Of a stretch of DNA of 64,000 nucleotides, positions 25,244-34,065 are shown piece by piece. This DNA is from Hydrogenophaga sp040372165. Lineage in GTDB: Bacteria > Pseudomonadota > Gammaproteobacteria > Burkholderiales > Burkholderiaceae_C. The position numbers and the translations under genes are program-made. Position 1 is the first letter of the stretch, and each line of letters starts with the position of its first letter. Under the pieces are notes generated by a model. It made no database searches, was not told where the DNA came from, and saw nothing but the letters and a program-made list of their open reading frames with translations. The stretch is from assembly GCF_040372165.1 (NCBI RefSeq), contig NZ_BAABWG010000007.1, forward strand, positions 1-64,000. The letters run 5' to 3'.

Positions 25244-26917
25244 TTACATTTTCTCGGGCGCACTCACGCCCAGCACAGCCAGACCATTGTGCAACACCTG
25301 CGCGGTGGCCGCGACCAGTGCCAGTCGGGCCAGCTTGATCGCTTCGTCCTCCACCAGGATGCGTTCGGCGTCGTAGTAGGAGTGATAGGCTGCGGCGAGG
25401 TCACGCAAGTAGAACGTCACGTCGTGTGGCGCAAAGTCACGTGCAGCACCGGCGAGCATGTCGGGGTACTTGGCCAGCTGCAGCATCAGGGCTTGCGCAG
25501 CCGGGGTGTCCAGCGGCGACAGGTCCACGGTCGTGAGGGTGGCGGCATCACCGCCCCAACCCGCCAGCACCGAGCAGATGCGGGCGTGTGCGTACTGAAC
25601 GTAGTAGACCGGGTTGTCGTTGTTCTTCTGAACAGCCAGATCGACATCGAAGGTGTATTCAGTATCGGGCTTGCGCGAGAGCAGGAAGAAGCGCACGGCA
25701 TCCTTGCTGGTCCACTCGATCAGGTCTCGCAGGGTGACATAGCTGCCCGCACGTTTGCTGATCTTGACTTCTTCGCCACCGCGCATCACGCGCACCATGG
25801 TGTGAAGCACGTAGTCCGGGTAGCCTTGAGCGATACCCACACCGGCTGCTTGCAAACCAGCGCGCACGCGTGCAATGGTGCCGTGGTGGTCGGTGCCCTG
25901 GATGTTGATGGCCTTCTCGTAGCCACGCTCCCATTTGGCGATGTGGTACGCCACGTCGGGCACGAAATAGGTGTAGGAGCCATCGCCCTTGCGCATGACC
26001 CGGTCCTTGTCGTCACCGTAGTCCGTGGTCTTGAGCCAGAGAGCGCCCTCTTCTTCGTAGGTCTTACCGGCATCGCGCAGCTTTTGCACGGCCGCATCGA
26101 CCTTGCCGCTGGTGTAGAGGCTGGATTCGAGATAGTAGTTGTCGAACTGGACGGAGAAGGCCTTGAGGTCAAGGTCTTGCTCGTGGCGCAGATAGGCGAC
26201 GGCAAACATCCGGATGTCATCCAGCGCATCCGGGTCACCGCTGGCGGTGAACTCACGGTCATCGGAGTGCACCGTCTTCTTGGCCATGTAGTCGTTGGCA
26301 ATGTCCTGGATGTAGTCGCCGTTGTACGCAGCCTCGGGCCAGTCAGCGTCACCGGGCTTGAAGCCTTTGACGCGCAGCTGCACGCTGTTGGCCAGGGTCT
26401 GGATCTGCACACCCGCGTCGTTGTAGTAGAACTCGCGGAAAACGTTCCAGCCCTGTGTTTCGTACAGGTTGCAGATGGCATCGCCCAGTGCGGCCTGGCG
26501 CCCATGGCCCACGTGAAGGGGGCCGGTCGGGTTGGCCGAGACAAACTCCACCATCACGCGGTGACCATTGGAGGGCTGCACACCAAAGCCGGCTGCATCG
26601 TGCAGGACTTCGCTGACGATTTGCTGCTTGGCCTCGGGCTTGAGCCGGATGTTGATGAAGCCAGGCCCGGCGATATCGATATCGCTCACCCACTGCTGGT
26701 AGACCGGCTGCGCCAGCAAGGCAGTGCGGAGTTGTTCTCCCACCTGGCGGGGGTTGGCCTTGAGCGGCTTGGCCAGTTGCATGGCCGCGGTGACTGCGAA
26801 GTCGCCGTGGGCGGCCACCTTGGGCGACTCGAATGCAGCCTTCTCGCCAGCACCGGGCGAGAGTTTTTCCAGCTCGGCCGCGAGCCCGGCCAGCAATTCC
26901 TGTTTGATCTTCAGCAT
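25244..26917 (-). CDS. argS: Arginyl-tRNA synthetase
   Basis: A 557-aa class I synthetase. The N-terminal Arg-tRNA-synthetase domain precedes the HIGH-equivalent NPTGPLHVGHGR (HVGH), and the KMSKS-equivalent is KISKRAGSYV. The DALR anticodon-binding region ends in VLHNGLAVLGVSAPEKM. The ATG at 26917 (MLKIKQELLAG) is the family start; the open frame upstream is not used. Only 22 bases separate it from argP on the same strand, and a TACAAT hexamer lies about 9 bases before the ATG, so any dedicated promoter there would give an almost leaderless mRNA. Confidence 0.95.
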   Translation of the reverse strand: MLKIKQELLAGLAAELEKLSPGAGEKAAFESPKVAAHGDFAVTAAMQLAKPLKANPRQVGEQLRTALLAQPVYQQWVSDIDIAGPGFINIRLKPEAKQQIVSEVLHDAAGFGVQPSNGHRVMVEFVSANPTGPLHVGHGRQAALGDAICNLYETQGWNVFREFYYNDAGVQIQTLANSVQLRVKGFKPGDADWPEAAYNGDYIQDIANDYMAKKTVHSDDREFTASGDPDALDDIRMFAVAYLRHEQDLDLKAFSVQFDNYYLESSLYTSGKVDAAVQKLRDAGKTYEEEGALWLKTTDYGDDKDRVMRKGDGSYTYFVPDVAYHIAKWERGYEKAINIQGTDHHGTIARVRAGLQAAGVGIAQGYPDYVLHTMVRVMRGGEEVKISKRAGSYVTLRDLIEWTSKDAVRFFLLSRKPDTEYTFDVDLAVQKNNDNPVYYVQYAHARICSVLAGWGGDAATLTTVDLSPLDTPAAQALMLQLAKYPDMLAGAARDFAPHDVTFYLRDLAAAYHSYYDAERILVEDEAIKLARLALVAATAQVLHNGLAVLGVSAPEKM

Positions 26918-26939
26918 GGGCACCGATTGTATGCGGCGA

Positions 26940-27854
26940 TCAGTCGCCAGACGCCCGTAGCGGGCGCAAACTGGACCGGGCGGCAACCATGACAGCATCC
27001 GTCAGATGCCGCGCCGCCAGCGGCTCCTGTGCCCAGTGATGCCAGTAAAGCGCCACGTCCACGCCGGCGCCCTCATAAACCGGCTGCAACCCCGGGCACT
27101 GGGCCAGGTGGACCTCCGGCACCATTCCCCAGCCCATTCCGTGTACCAGGGCCGCCTCAAACGCATCGACGGCCGGCGCGAAGTGTCTGGGATAACTGGC
27201 TTGCGACACCCCAAAACGCTGATACAGGAAAACATCCTGCAGGCCGTCCTTTCGGTTGAAGATGACGGCTGGCTCCCTCAGCAACAGATGCAGCCGCTCG
27301 GCATCGCTGCCCGCCTGGCAACGCGCAGCCACCGCCTCTGACGCCACAGCCACATAGCGCATGACACCCAGCGGGTCAGCGCGGCACCCCCTCATCGGGG
27401 CCTCGAGTGTGCTCACGCAGGCCACCACATCGCCGTGCTCCAAAGCCGCATGGGTGTGATCCTGATCGTCGATCAGGATATCGAGCAGGAGGCGGTGCGA
27501 GCGCACCGTCTCTGCCACACCCGGCAGGAACCAGCTGGCCAGTGAGTCTGCGTTGACGGCCACGGACAGCGTCTGCCATTGGCGTTTCGAGCGCTGACCG
27601 TCACCTTTGAGTTGCGCCAGCAGGTCGGCCTCCATCCACCGAACCTGCCTGGCGTGGGCCAGCAGCGCCTGCCCTGCTCCGGTCAGTCGCTGGTGCTTGC
27701 CGCGCGTGATCAGGCGCTGCCCCATGTCCGTCTCCAGTGCTTTGACCCGCTGGGAAACGGCCGCCACGCTGATGCCAAGAGCCTTGGCCGCGGGCACGAA
27801 ACCAGTGTGTTCGACGACAGCCAGGAGCGCTTCGAGCTGTTTGACGTCAATCAT
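26940..27854 (-). CDS. argP: LysR-family regulator ArgP/LysG type
   Basis: A 304-aa transcription factor. The N-terminal winged HTH (residues ~1-60: QLEALLAVVEHTGFVPAAKA, ISVAAVSQRVKALE) is followed by a LysR effector domain. The HTH sequence and its divergent position to an ArgO/LysE exporter gene identify the ArgP/LysG class, which activates basic amino acid export in response to Arg or Lys. The ATG at 27854 lies at the edge of an AT-rich operator region shared with argO. Confidence 0.88.
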   Translation of the reverse strand: MIDVKQLEALLAVVEHTGFVPAAKALGISVAAVSQRVKALETDMGQRLITRGKHQRLTGAGQALLAHARQVRWMEADLLAQLKGDGQRSKRQWQTLSVAVNADSLASWFLPGVAETVRSHRLLLDILIDDQDHTHAALEHGDVVACVSTLEAPMRGCRADPLGVMRYVAVASEAVAARCQAGSDAERLHLLLREPAVIFNRKDGLQDVFLYQRFGVSQASYPRHFAPAVDAFEAALVHGMGWGMVPEVHLAQCPGLQPVYEGAGVDVALYWHHWAQEPLAARHLTDAVMVAARSSLRPLRASGD

Positions 27855-27900
27855 TTAAGTATTTTTGAACTCAATTTAGTTTTGTTTAAACATATTTAAA
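27854..27900. promoter_or_regulatory. Probable ArgP operator: 17-bp imperfect inverted repeat
   Basis: Left arm TTTAAGTATTTTTGAAC (27854-27870) and right arm GTTTAAACATATTTAAA (27884-27900) match at 14 of 17 positions as an inverted repeat with a 13-base spacer. This AT-rich stretch stands out in a GC-rich genome, lies between divergent argP and argO, and touches the argP start codon. LysR-type regulators bind such dyads; assignment to ArgP is by position. Confidence 0.6.
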
Positions 27901-27970
27901 TTATGCCCGGAACCAACCACAATCGGCGCACCGCTTCCCACTGGTATTTCCTTCCCGTTTCACTGGCATC

Positions 27971-28621
27971 ATGAACCTGCTTTCTTCGTCGCACGTCGCC
28001 ACAGCATTCACCGCAGGGCTGCTGCTCAGCCTGTCGCTGATCATGGCCATTGGTCCGCAAAACACCCACATCTTGCGCACCGGTCTGCTGCGGCGGCATT
28101 TGTGGCTCACGGTTGCTGTTTGCGCCCTGGCCGATGTGTTCATGATCGGCGCCGGCGTGCTGGTGCTCGGTCAACTTGAAGCGATGTCAGGCAGCCTGAT
28201 TCAATGGCTGGTGGTGCTGGGAGCCGCGTTTCTGATCTTCTATGGCTGGACAGCTTTCCAGCGGTGGCGCCACCATGCGGCACACGAAGAGAGCCGTGCG
28301 GCCAGCCGAAGCGCCAACATGGCCGGCGGCGCGCGCAAAGCCGTGGCCATGGCGCTGGCGTTCTCGCTGCTCAATCCCCATGCCTGGGTCGACACCGCCG
28401 TATTGATCGGATCGGCTGCTGCTGCGCAAGGCGACCAGAGTCTGGTTTTCGGTGCTGGCGCAGCAGCAGGTTCTGCGATCTGGTTTCTGGGGCTGGGAAC
28501 GGCAGCCGCCGTTCTGGGTCAGCGTGTGACCCACCCCGCTTTCTGGCGCTGGCTCGACCTGGCCGTGGCGGCCATGATGTGGGGCATCGCCCTCAAGCTG
28601 CTGGTCAGCCTGACCAGCTGA
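27971..28621 (+). CDS. argO: LysE/ArgO-family basic amino acid exporter
   Basis: A 216-aa inner-membrane protein with about six hydrophobic segments. MAIGPQNTHILRTGL (residues ~25-39) matches the LysE/ArgO signature (IGPQN) rather than the RhtB TPGP form, and NPHAWVDTAVLIGS near 138-151 is the second conserved site. It exports arginine and/or lysine, with ArgP as expected activator. It has an ATG at 27971 and no visible strong ribosome site. It converges with the protease gene with a 17-base gap. Confidence 0.9.
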   Translation: MNLLSSSHVATAFTAGLLLSLSLIMAIGPQNTHILRTGLLRRHLWLTVAVCALADVFMIGAGVLVLGQLEAMSGSLIQWLVVLGAAFLIFYGWTAFQRWRHHAAHEESRAASRSANMAGGARKAVAMALAFSLLNPHAWVDTAVLIGSAAAAQGDQSLVFGAGAAAGSAIWFLGLGTAAAVLGQRVTHPAFWRWLDLAVAAMMWGIALKLLVSLTS

Positions 28622-28638
28622 CCAGTCTCAGGTCAACT

Positions 28639-29424
28639 TCAATACACTGCCATTCCCGGCGCGTTTTCCTGGATGAAGGCCAGAATGGAAGCATTCTGTG
28701 CATTGGTATACAGAGACGTTTCGTTGTCACCGCAGTTCTGCGCCGTACCTGACGAGGTAATGCCCATCACGCCTGGACGGCCGTCCACCACTCGGTACAG
28801 AGGGCCGCCGGAGTCGCCCTGACAGGTGTTGCTCAAGCCGCCGTCGTACTTGTAACCCAGGTGGGTGGACGTGACGATGCCGAGCTTCGCAGCACCCACC
28901 ACCAGCTCGCCGTCCGGCTGGCCCCAACCAGCAATGTAGACACTCTGGCCCACCGATGCCTCTGCGCTCTTGAGCACACCCATGGTGGGGTTGGGCATGG
29001 CTGCAGAGAGGTAAACGACGGCGGCGTCGTAGTTGATGCCCGTGGACGAGCGCGCATAGCTCGGGTGGCTCTTCCATGCCGTTGCCAGCACGCCGGTGGC
29101 GTCGTCGAGGCTGTCGCTGCCAAACTTGGCCACGGCCATGCGCTCAGCGCCTTCGACACAATGTGCGGCCGTCAGGACGCGTGTGGGGGTCAGCATCGTG
29201 CCGGAGCATCCGTAATAGCTGCCGTTGCGGACAATGGCAAGAAACACCACAGGCGTGCCGCTGTAGCCGGCACAGGATGCACCGTTGTACACCTTTGCCG
29301 TCGCACCTGCACTGCTGCAAAGCGTTTGCGCTGAAGGCAGGGAATCATCATCGTCCGAGCCACCGCAAGCCGTCAGCGCTGCAGCAGCCGCCACCAATCC
29401 AAGAATACCGAACCAACGTTTCAT
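28639..29424 (-). CDS. Trypsin-like (S1) serine protease lipoprotein
   Basis: A 261-aa exported protease. A signal peptide ends in the lipobox LTAC (Cys20), followed by an Asp-rich GGSDDDDS linker. The catalytic triad is visible: His88 in LTAAHC, Asp133 in NYDAAVV, Ser205 in GDSGGPL. Several Cys pairs suggest disulfides. The ATG at 29424 has AGGA 7 bases upstream; upstream in-frame codons are not used. Asp after the lipid Cys is absent (Gly), so outer-membrane sorting is likely. The substrate is unknown. Confidence 0.9.
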   Translation of the reverse strand: MKRWFGILGLVAAAAALTACGGSDDDDSLPSAQTLCSSAGATAKVYNGASCAGYSGTPVVFLAIVRNGSYYGCSGTMLTPTRVLTAAHCVEGAERMAVAKFGSDSLDDATGVLATAWKSHPSYARSSTGINYDAAVVYLSAAMPNPTMGVLKSAEASVGQSVYIAGWGQPDGELVVGAAKLGIVTSTHLGYKYDGGLSNTCQGDSGGPLYRVVDGRPGVMGITSSGTAQNCGDNETSLYTNAQNASILAFIQENAPGMAVY

Positions 29425-29535
29425 CTTTTGTCCTATCGTGTCATTCCGTTGGACCGCGCTAACGGCCTCCCCGTCATCGCCCAGGTCTGAGCGCAAGGCA
29501 ACCGCGCCGGCGCGTGCTGCGAATTCGCAGACAGT

Positions 29536-30480
29536 TTAACCCGTTGACGAAGGCAAAGATGTCCAGAAATCGGGTTCGCTGTAGCGGTGCTTGAGAAAGT
29601 CGATCCACAGACGGACCCTGAGCGCCAGGTGTCGCCTCTGAGGAAAAACGGCGTAGATGCCGTTCGGTGGAGAAGCAAAATCATCGAGCACCGTCTTGAG
29701 CCGGCCGGACGCTATGTCGGCCTCCACCTCCCAGGTGCTTCGCCAGGCAATGCCGTAGCCGGCCAGACACCATTCATGCAGCACCTGACCGTCCGAGCAA
29801 TCAAGCGGCCCACCTGGCCGGAGGAATATCGTGTCTCTTCCCTCCGGGTCACCCTTCCTCGGCACGGCAAATGACCAGCCTCTGGTCTGGGAGGCGTCTG
29901 ACGAAAGCGTCAGGCATGGGAAATTGATCAGATCCGCTGGTTCCCTGGGACAACCATTTCGTGCGAGAAAATCCGGTGTCGCCACACAGAGGCGACGGTT
30001 GTCGGCCAGGCGCAGACTGACCAGGGATGAATCCGGCAGATCCCCGACCCGCACGGCACAGTCATACCCTTCGCCGGCGACATCCACCACCCGGTCGCTG
30101 AGGTTGAGCGAGATACTGACATCGGGATGGAGCTCGCGGAACAATGGAACCAACGGTGCCACGTGACGGCGACCAAACCCGGCAGGTGCCGTGATGCGCA
30201 AGTGCCCGGTGGCCTTGACCCCGCCGGCACTCACGCTGGCCTCTGCATTGGCCAGGTCGGCCAGAACACGCTGGCAGTCTTCCAGAAACGCGCTGCCCTC
30301 ATGGGTCAGCGAAAGGCTGCGGGTGGTGCGCACCAGCAGCTTGACACCCAGCCTCGCTTCCAGCGCATCCAGGCGACGCCCGACGATGGCCGGTGCCACG
30401 CCTTCAGCCTTGGCCGCCGCCGTGAGGCTGCCTTTGCCCGCCACCGCAACAAACGTCTCGAGCTGCTTGATCTTGTTCAT
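29536..30480 (-). CDS. LysR-family transcriptional regulator
   Basis: A 314-aa regulator with an N-terminal wHTH (MNKIKQLETFVAVAGKGSLTAAAKA, then IVGRRLDALEARLG; shown in part) and a substrate-binding domain starting near GHLRITAPAGFGRRHV. It belongs to the large CrgA/AaeR-like group; the effector is unknown. Its ATG overlaps the stop of the upstream thioredoxin-like gene (ATGA), so the two are co-translated. This is unusual, since most LysR genes are divergent from their targets. Confidence 0.9.
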   Translation of the reverse strand: MNKIKQLETFVAVAGKGSLTAAAKAEGVAPAIVGRRLDALEARLGVKLLVRTTRSLSLTHEGSAFLEDCQRVLADLANAEASVSAGGVKATGHLRITAPAGFGRRHVAPLVPLFRELHPDVSISLNLSDRVVDVAGEGYDCAVRVGDLPDSSLVSLRLADNRRLCVATPDFLARNGCPREPADLINFPCLTLSSDASQTRGWSFAVPRKGDPEGRDTIFLRPGGPLDCSDGQVLHEWCLAGYGIAWRSTWEVEADIASGRLKTVLDDFASPPNGIYAVFPQRRHLALRVRLWIDFLKHRYSEPDFWTSLPSSTG

Positions 30481-30842
30481 GCCGGCCAGTGCTGTTCGGC
30501 TGACATGAACGCCCGCACCCGTTCGAGCAAGTCCAGTGCTTCTTCGTCTGTGCCGGCTTTCAGCCCCCCGGCAAGCGCTTCGACCACCAGACGCTCCAGC
30601 GTGGTCGCGTGCGGCGTGACCACCCCCATGAATACCACCTCATCACCGCGCGCCATCAGCAGCGTCGGGAACGTCTCGATATCCAGATCGCCCAGCACTT
30701 CGTCATGATCTTCGATGTCCACCCAGACAGGGGTCACCCCCGGTCGCTCTATTTTCCGAAGCAAAGGACGATAGTCACGACAGGTCCCGCACCATTGGGC
30801 ACACAAACAGATCACGAGCAGGGAAGAGTCGGGCACTGACAT
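30477..30842 (-). CDS. Thioredoxin-family protein
   Basis: A 121-aa cytoplasmic thioredoxin fold. The redox site is WCGTC at residues 17-21 (ICLCAQWCGTCRDYRPLL), with an additional Cys at position 12 and 14, and the cis-Pro region DIETFPTLLM follows. The ATG at 30842 gives the usual length; the frame is open further upstream but into an AT-rich promoter-like region. Translationally coupled to the downstream LysR gene. It might reduce that regulator or another partner; this is inference. Confidence 0.82.
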   Translation of the reverse strand: MSVPDSSLLVICLCAQWCGTCRDYRPLLRKIERPGVTPVWVDIEDHDEVLGDLDIETFPTLLMARGDEVVFMGVVTPHATTLERLVVEALAGGLKAGTDEEALDLLERVRAFMSAEQHWPA

Positions 30843-30994
30843 TTGTTGGAGTCGATCGGAGAGCAAACCAGGAAAACCGGGGGCAAGCGGGATTCGCACA
30901 TGAGTCCCAAAAAACCCATTACATACCAAAAAGTAAAAAATAAATAGAGATTTGATCGATAAATACAAAGCTTCGTATCGAATACAGTGGAGCC

Positions 30995-31693
30995 ATGGAC
31001 AAACCACGCGCCGTTCTCTTTGACGCCTATGGCACGCTGTTCGACGTTTACAGCGTTGGACTGCTGGCGGAGCAATTGTTCCCGGGTCAGGGTGCCAAAC
31101 TGGCTCAGGTGTGGCGTGACAAGCAGATTGAGTACACCCGCTTGGTCACCACCAGCGACCACGGCCGCCATTACGAGCCTTTCTGGCAGCTCACCGAGCG
31201 CGCGCTGATCTACGCCATCAAACTGATCGAGCCTGCTGCCCGGGACCGCTGGAGCGAGTACACCGAGCGCTCGCAGCGCCTGATGAACCAGTACCGGCAC
31301 CTCTCGGCCTTCCCGGAAAACCGCGCAGTGCTGCAGGCGCTCAAGGACAAAGGCATCCGTACCGGCATTCTCAGCAATGGCGACCCTGAGATGCTGGGCA
31401 TTGCGGTGCGCAGCGCCCACCTGGAAGACGTGCTGGACCACGTTATCAGCGTGGACCCGATCCGCCTGTACAAGACCTGCCCCGAGGCCTACGCCCTGGG
31501 CGAGTCCGCCACCGGTTTCACCCGCGACCAGATCGTCTTCGTGAGCAGCAATGCCTGGGACGCACTGGCCGCCACCTGGTTCGGCTTCCGCACCCTCTGG
31601 GTCAACCGCCTGAATCTGCCGTTTGAAGAGTTTGGCACCCTGCCAGAGCGCACGGGTCGCAACCTCAAGGATGTGCTGGGTTTTTTTGACTGA
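30995..31693 (+). CDS. (S)-2-haloacid dehalogenase-type HAD hydrolase
   Basis: A 232-aa HAD enzyme of the haloacid dehalogenase type II group, which hydrolyses L-2-haloacids to D-2-hydroxyacids. Motif I FDAYGTLFDV has the nucleophile Asp10, followed by Arg-bearing LLAEQLFPG, motif II ILSNGDPEML, and VSSNAWDALAATWFGF, the characteristic SSNAWD box. GTGGAG precedes the ATG at 30995. It lies divergent from the thioredoxin gene and just upstream of glcB. The product 2-hydroxyacid, such as glycolate, could feed into glyoxylate metabolism. Confidence 0.9.
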   Translation: MDKPRAVLFDAYGTLFDVYSVGLLAEQLFPGQGAKLAQVWRDKQIEYTRLVTTSDHGRHYEPFWQLTERALIYAIKLIEPAARDRWSEYTERSQRLMNQYRHLSAFPENRAVLQALKDKGIRTGILSNGDPEMLGIAVRSAHLEDVLDHVISVDPIRLYKTCPEAYALGESATGFTRDQIVFVSSNAWDALAATWFGFRTLWVNRLNLPFEEFGTLPERTGRNLKDVLGFFD

Positions 31694-31722
31694 GCCCGTG
31701 CACTGGCCCATCCGGCTTCAGC

Positions 31723-31768
31723 TTTTTGTTTTCGCTTTTTGTTTTTTGTTTTTTGTTTTTTGTTTTTG
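31723..31768. repeat. Heptanucleotide simple-sequence repeat (GTTTTTT) upstream of glcB
   Basis: Three perfect GTTTTTT units (31741-31761) and a partial fourth (to 31767), preceded by degenerate units CTTTTTG and CGCTTTTT from 31722. The tract is in the 97-base gap between the dehalogenase gene and glcB, ending 23 bases before the glcB ATG. Such T-rich tandem repeats are slippage-prone and could alter promoter spacing or act as a 3' U-rich end. Confidence 0.85.
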
Positions 31769-31790
31769 ATCGAGTTGATGGAGCACTGAC

Positions 31791-33992
31791 ATGACACAAC
31801 AACGCACCACCATTCACGGCCTGCAGGTCGCGACCGACCTGTACAACTTCATCGAGCAGCGCGTGCTGCCCGGCACCGGCGTTTCCAGCGACAACTTCTG
31901 GAAGGGCTTCGACGAAATCGTAGCCGAGCTTGCGCCCAAGAACGCGGCGCTGCTGTCCGAGCGAGACCGCCTGCAAACCGAGCTGGACACCTGGCACAAG
32001 GCCAACCCCGGCCCGATCAAGGACATGGCGGCCTACCGCAAGTTCCTGGAGACCATCGGCTACCTGGTGCCTCAGCCGGATGGCGTGAAAGCTACCACTG
32101 CCAACGTCGACGCCGAACTGGCAACGCAGGCCGGCCCGCAGCTGGTGGTGCCGATTCTCAATGCCCGTTACGCACTGAACGCCGCCAACGCCCGCTGGGG
32201 TTCGCTGTACGACGCGCTCTACGGCACTGACGTGATTCCTGAAGCCGACGGCTGCGAAAAAGGCCCAGGCTACAACGAGAAGCGCGGCGAGAAAGTGGTG
32301 GCTTTTGCCCGCCAATACCTGGACGACATCGCGCCGCTGGAAGGCGCATCGCACGCAGACGCCACCGTCTACCAGGTGGAAGACGGCCAGCTGCGTGTGG
32401 CCGTCAAGGGTGGCCAAATCGTCGGACTGAAGAACACTGCCCAGTTCGTCGGCTTCCAGGGCGACGCCAAGAGCCCATCGAGCATTCTGGTCGTTCACAA
32501 CGGTTTGCACGCCGACATCCGCATTGATCGCAGCAACGCCATCGGCCAGCTGGACGCTGCCGGCGTGGCTGACGTGGTGGTGGAAGCTGCGCTGTCGACC
32601 ATTCTCGACCTGGAAGACTCCGTGGCGGCCGTGGACGCCGAAGACAAGCTGCTGGCCTACAGCAACTGGCTGGGCATCCTCAAGGGCGATCTGACCGAGT
32701 CCGTGAGCAAGGGCGGCCAGACGTTCACCCGCGGCCTCAACGGCGACCGCGTCTACACCGCCCCGAACGGCAAAGGCGAAGTGAAGCTTCACGGCCGCAG
32801 CCTGCTGTTCGTGCGCAATGTCGGCCACCTGATGACCAACCCGGCCATCCTGTGGGGCACCGAAGGCAAAGAGATTCCGGAAGGCATCATGGACGCCGTC
32901 ATCACGACGACGATCGCCCTGCACGACCTCAAGGGCCTGACCACGGGCGGCATCCGTAACAGCCGCACCGGTAGCGTCTACATCGTCAAGCCCAAGATGC
33001 ACGGCCCCAAGGAAGTGGCGTTTGCTGCCGAGCTGTTCAGCCGCGTCGAGCGCGTGCTCGGCCTGGCCGACTCCACCGTGAAGCTGGGCATCATGGACGA
33101 AGAGCGCCGCACCTCGATCAACCTGCAAGCCTGTATCGCAGCAGCGGCCAGCCGCGTGGCCTTCATCAACACTGGCTTCCTGGACCGCACTGGCGACGAA
33201 ATGCACACCGCCATGCAAGCGGGCCCGATGATCCGCAAGGGCGATATGAAGACCAGCGCCTGGATCCAGAGCTACGAACGCAACAACGTGCTGGTCGGTC
33301 TGGCCTGCGGCCTGCGCGGCAAGGCACAGATCGGCAAAGGCATGTGGGCCATGCCCGACCTGATGGCCGAGATGCTCAAGCAGAAGATCGGTCACCCCAA
33401 GGCTGGCGCCAACACCGCCTGGGTGCCCAGCCCCACCGGCGCCACGCTGCACAGCCTGCACTACCACCAGGTGCTGGTCTCCGACGTGCAAAAGGAGATG
33501 GAAAAAACCGATGTCGCTGCCGAGCGCGACAACCTTCTGACCGGCCTGCTCACCGTGCCTGTCTCCGGCAACCCCAACTGGAGTGACGCAGACAAGCAGC
33601 AGGAGCTGGACAACAACATCCAGGGCATCCTGGGCTATGTGGTGCGCTGGGTCGACCAGGGTGTCGGCTGCTCCAAAGTGCCCGACATCAACGACATCGG
33701 CCTGATGGAAGACCGCGCCACCCTGCGCATCTCCAGCCAGCACGTGGCCAACTGGCTGCTGCACGGCGTTGTGACCGAAGCGCAAGTGCGCGAGACCTTC
33801 GAGCGCATGGCCGCCAAGGTGGACAAGCAGAACGCATCCGATCCACTGTACAAGCCCATGGCCGGCAACTTCGGCACCAGCATGGCCTACCAGGCGGCAT
33901 CTGACCTGGTGTTCAAGGGCGTCGAGCAACCCAGCGGCTACACCGAGCCCCTGCTTCACGCATGGCGCCTGAAGGTCAAGGCCGCCAGCTGA
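31791..33992 (+). CDS. glcB: Malate synthase G
   Basis: A 733-aa monomeric enzyme that condenses glyoxylate with acetyl-CoA to malate. Family stretches include RGEKVVAFARQYLD, DLEDSVAAVDAEDK, TRGLNGDRVYTAPNG, GRSLLFVRNVGHLMT, KMHGPKEVAFA, and the metal/catalytic region near GIMDEERRTSINLQACI. Length is the family standard (~720-730 aa). A GGAG site lies 8 bases before the ATG at 31791. No aceA or glcDEF genes are adjacent. Confidence 0.97.
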   Translation: MTQQRTTIHGLQVATDLYNFIEQRVLPGTGVSSDNFWKGFDEIVAELAPKNAALLSERDRLQTELDTWHKANPGPIKDMAAYRKFLETIGYLVPQPDGVKATTANVDAELATQAGPQLVVPILNARYALNAANARWGSLYDALYGTDVIPEADGCEKGPGYNEKRGEKVVAFARQYLDDIAPLEGASHADATVYQVEDGQLRVAVKGGQIVGLKNTAQFVGFQGDAKSPSSILVVHNGLHADIRIDRSNAIGQLDAAGVADVVVEAALSTILDLEDSVAAVDAEDKLLAYSNWLGILKGDLTESVSKGGQTFTRGLNGDRVYTAPNGKGEVKLHGRSLLFVRNVGHLMTNPAILWGTEGKEIPEGIMDAVITTTIALHDLKGLTTGGIRNSRTGSVYIVKPKMHGPKEVAFAAELFSRVERVLGLADSTVKLGIMDEERRTSINLQACIAAAASRVAFINTGFLDRTGDEMHTAMQAGPMIRKGDMKTSAWIQSYERNNVLVGLACGLRGKAQIGKGMWAMPDLMAEMLKQKIGHPKAGANTAWVPSPTGATLHSLHYHQVLVSDVQKEMEKTDVAAERDNLLTGLLTVPVSGNPNWSDADKQQELDNNIQGILGYVVRWVDQGVGCSKVPDINDIGLMEDRATLRISSQHVANWLLHGVVTEAQVRETFERMAAKVDKQNASDPLYKPMAGNFGTSMAYQAASDLVFKGVEQPSGYTEPLLHAWRLKVKAAS

Positions 33993-34011
33993 GCCTGACG
34001 TTCATTCCACG

Positions 34012-34040
34012 GAACCCCGCCGGCGCGGGGTTCTTTTTTT
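34012..34040 (+). terminator. Intrinsic terminator after glcB
   Basis: A 9-bp perfect stem (GAACCCCGC / GCGGGGTTC) with a 4-base loop at 34012-34033 is followed by seven T. It lies 20 bases after the glcB stop. Confidence 0.92.
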
Positions 34041-34065
34041 GGGCAGGTGTATGCTCCCCGCAGTC

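Noticed and set aside
24797..26992. A 731-codon frame antisense to argS and the SPOR gene
   Set aside because: Crosses two genuine genes in the opposite direction and has no motif.
31665..33959. A 764-codon frame antisense to glcB
   Set aside because: Shadow of glcB; the product is low complexity with His/Gln/Val-rich strings and no domain.
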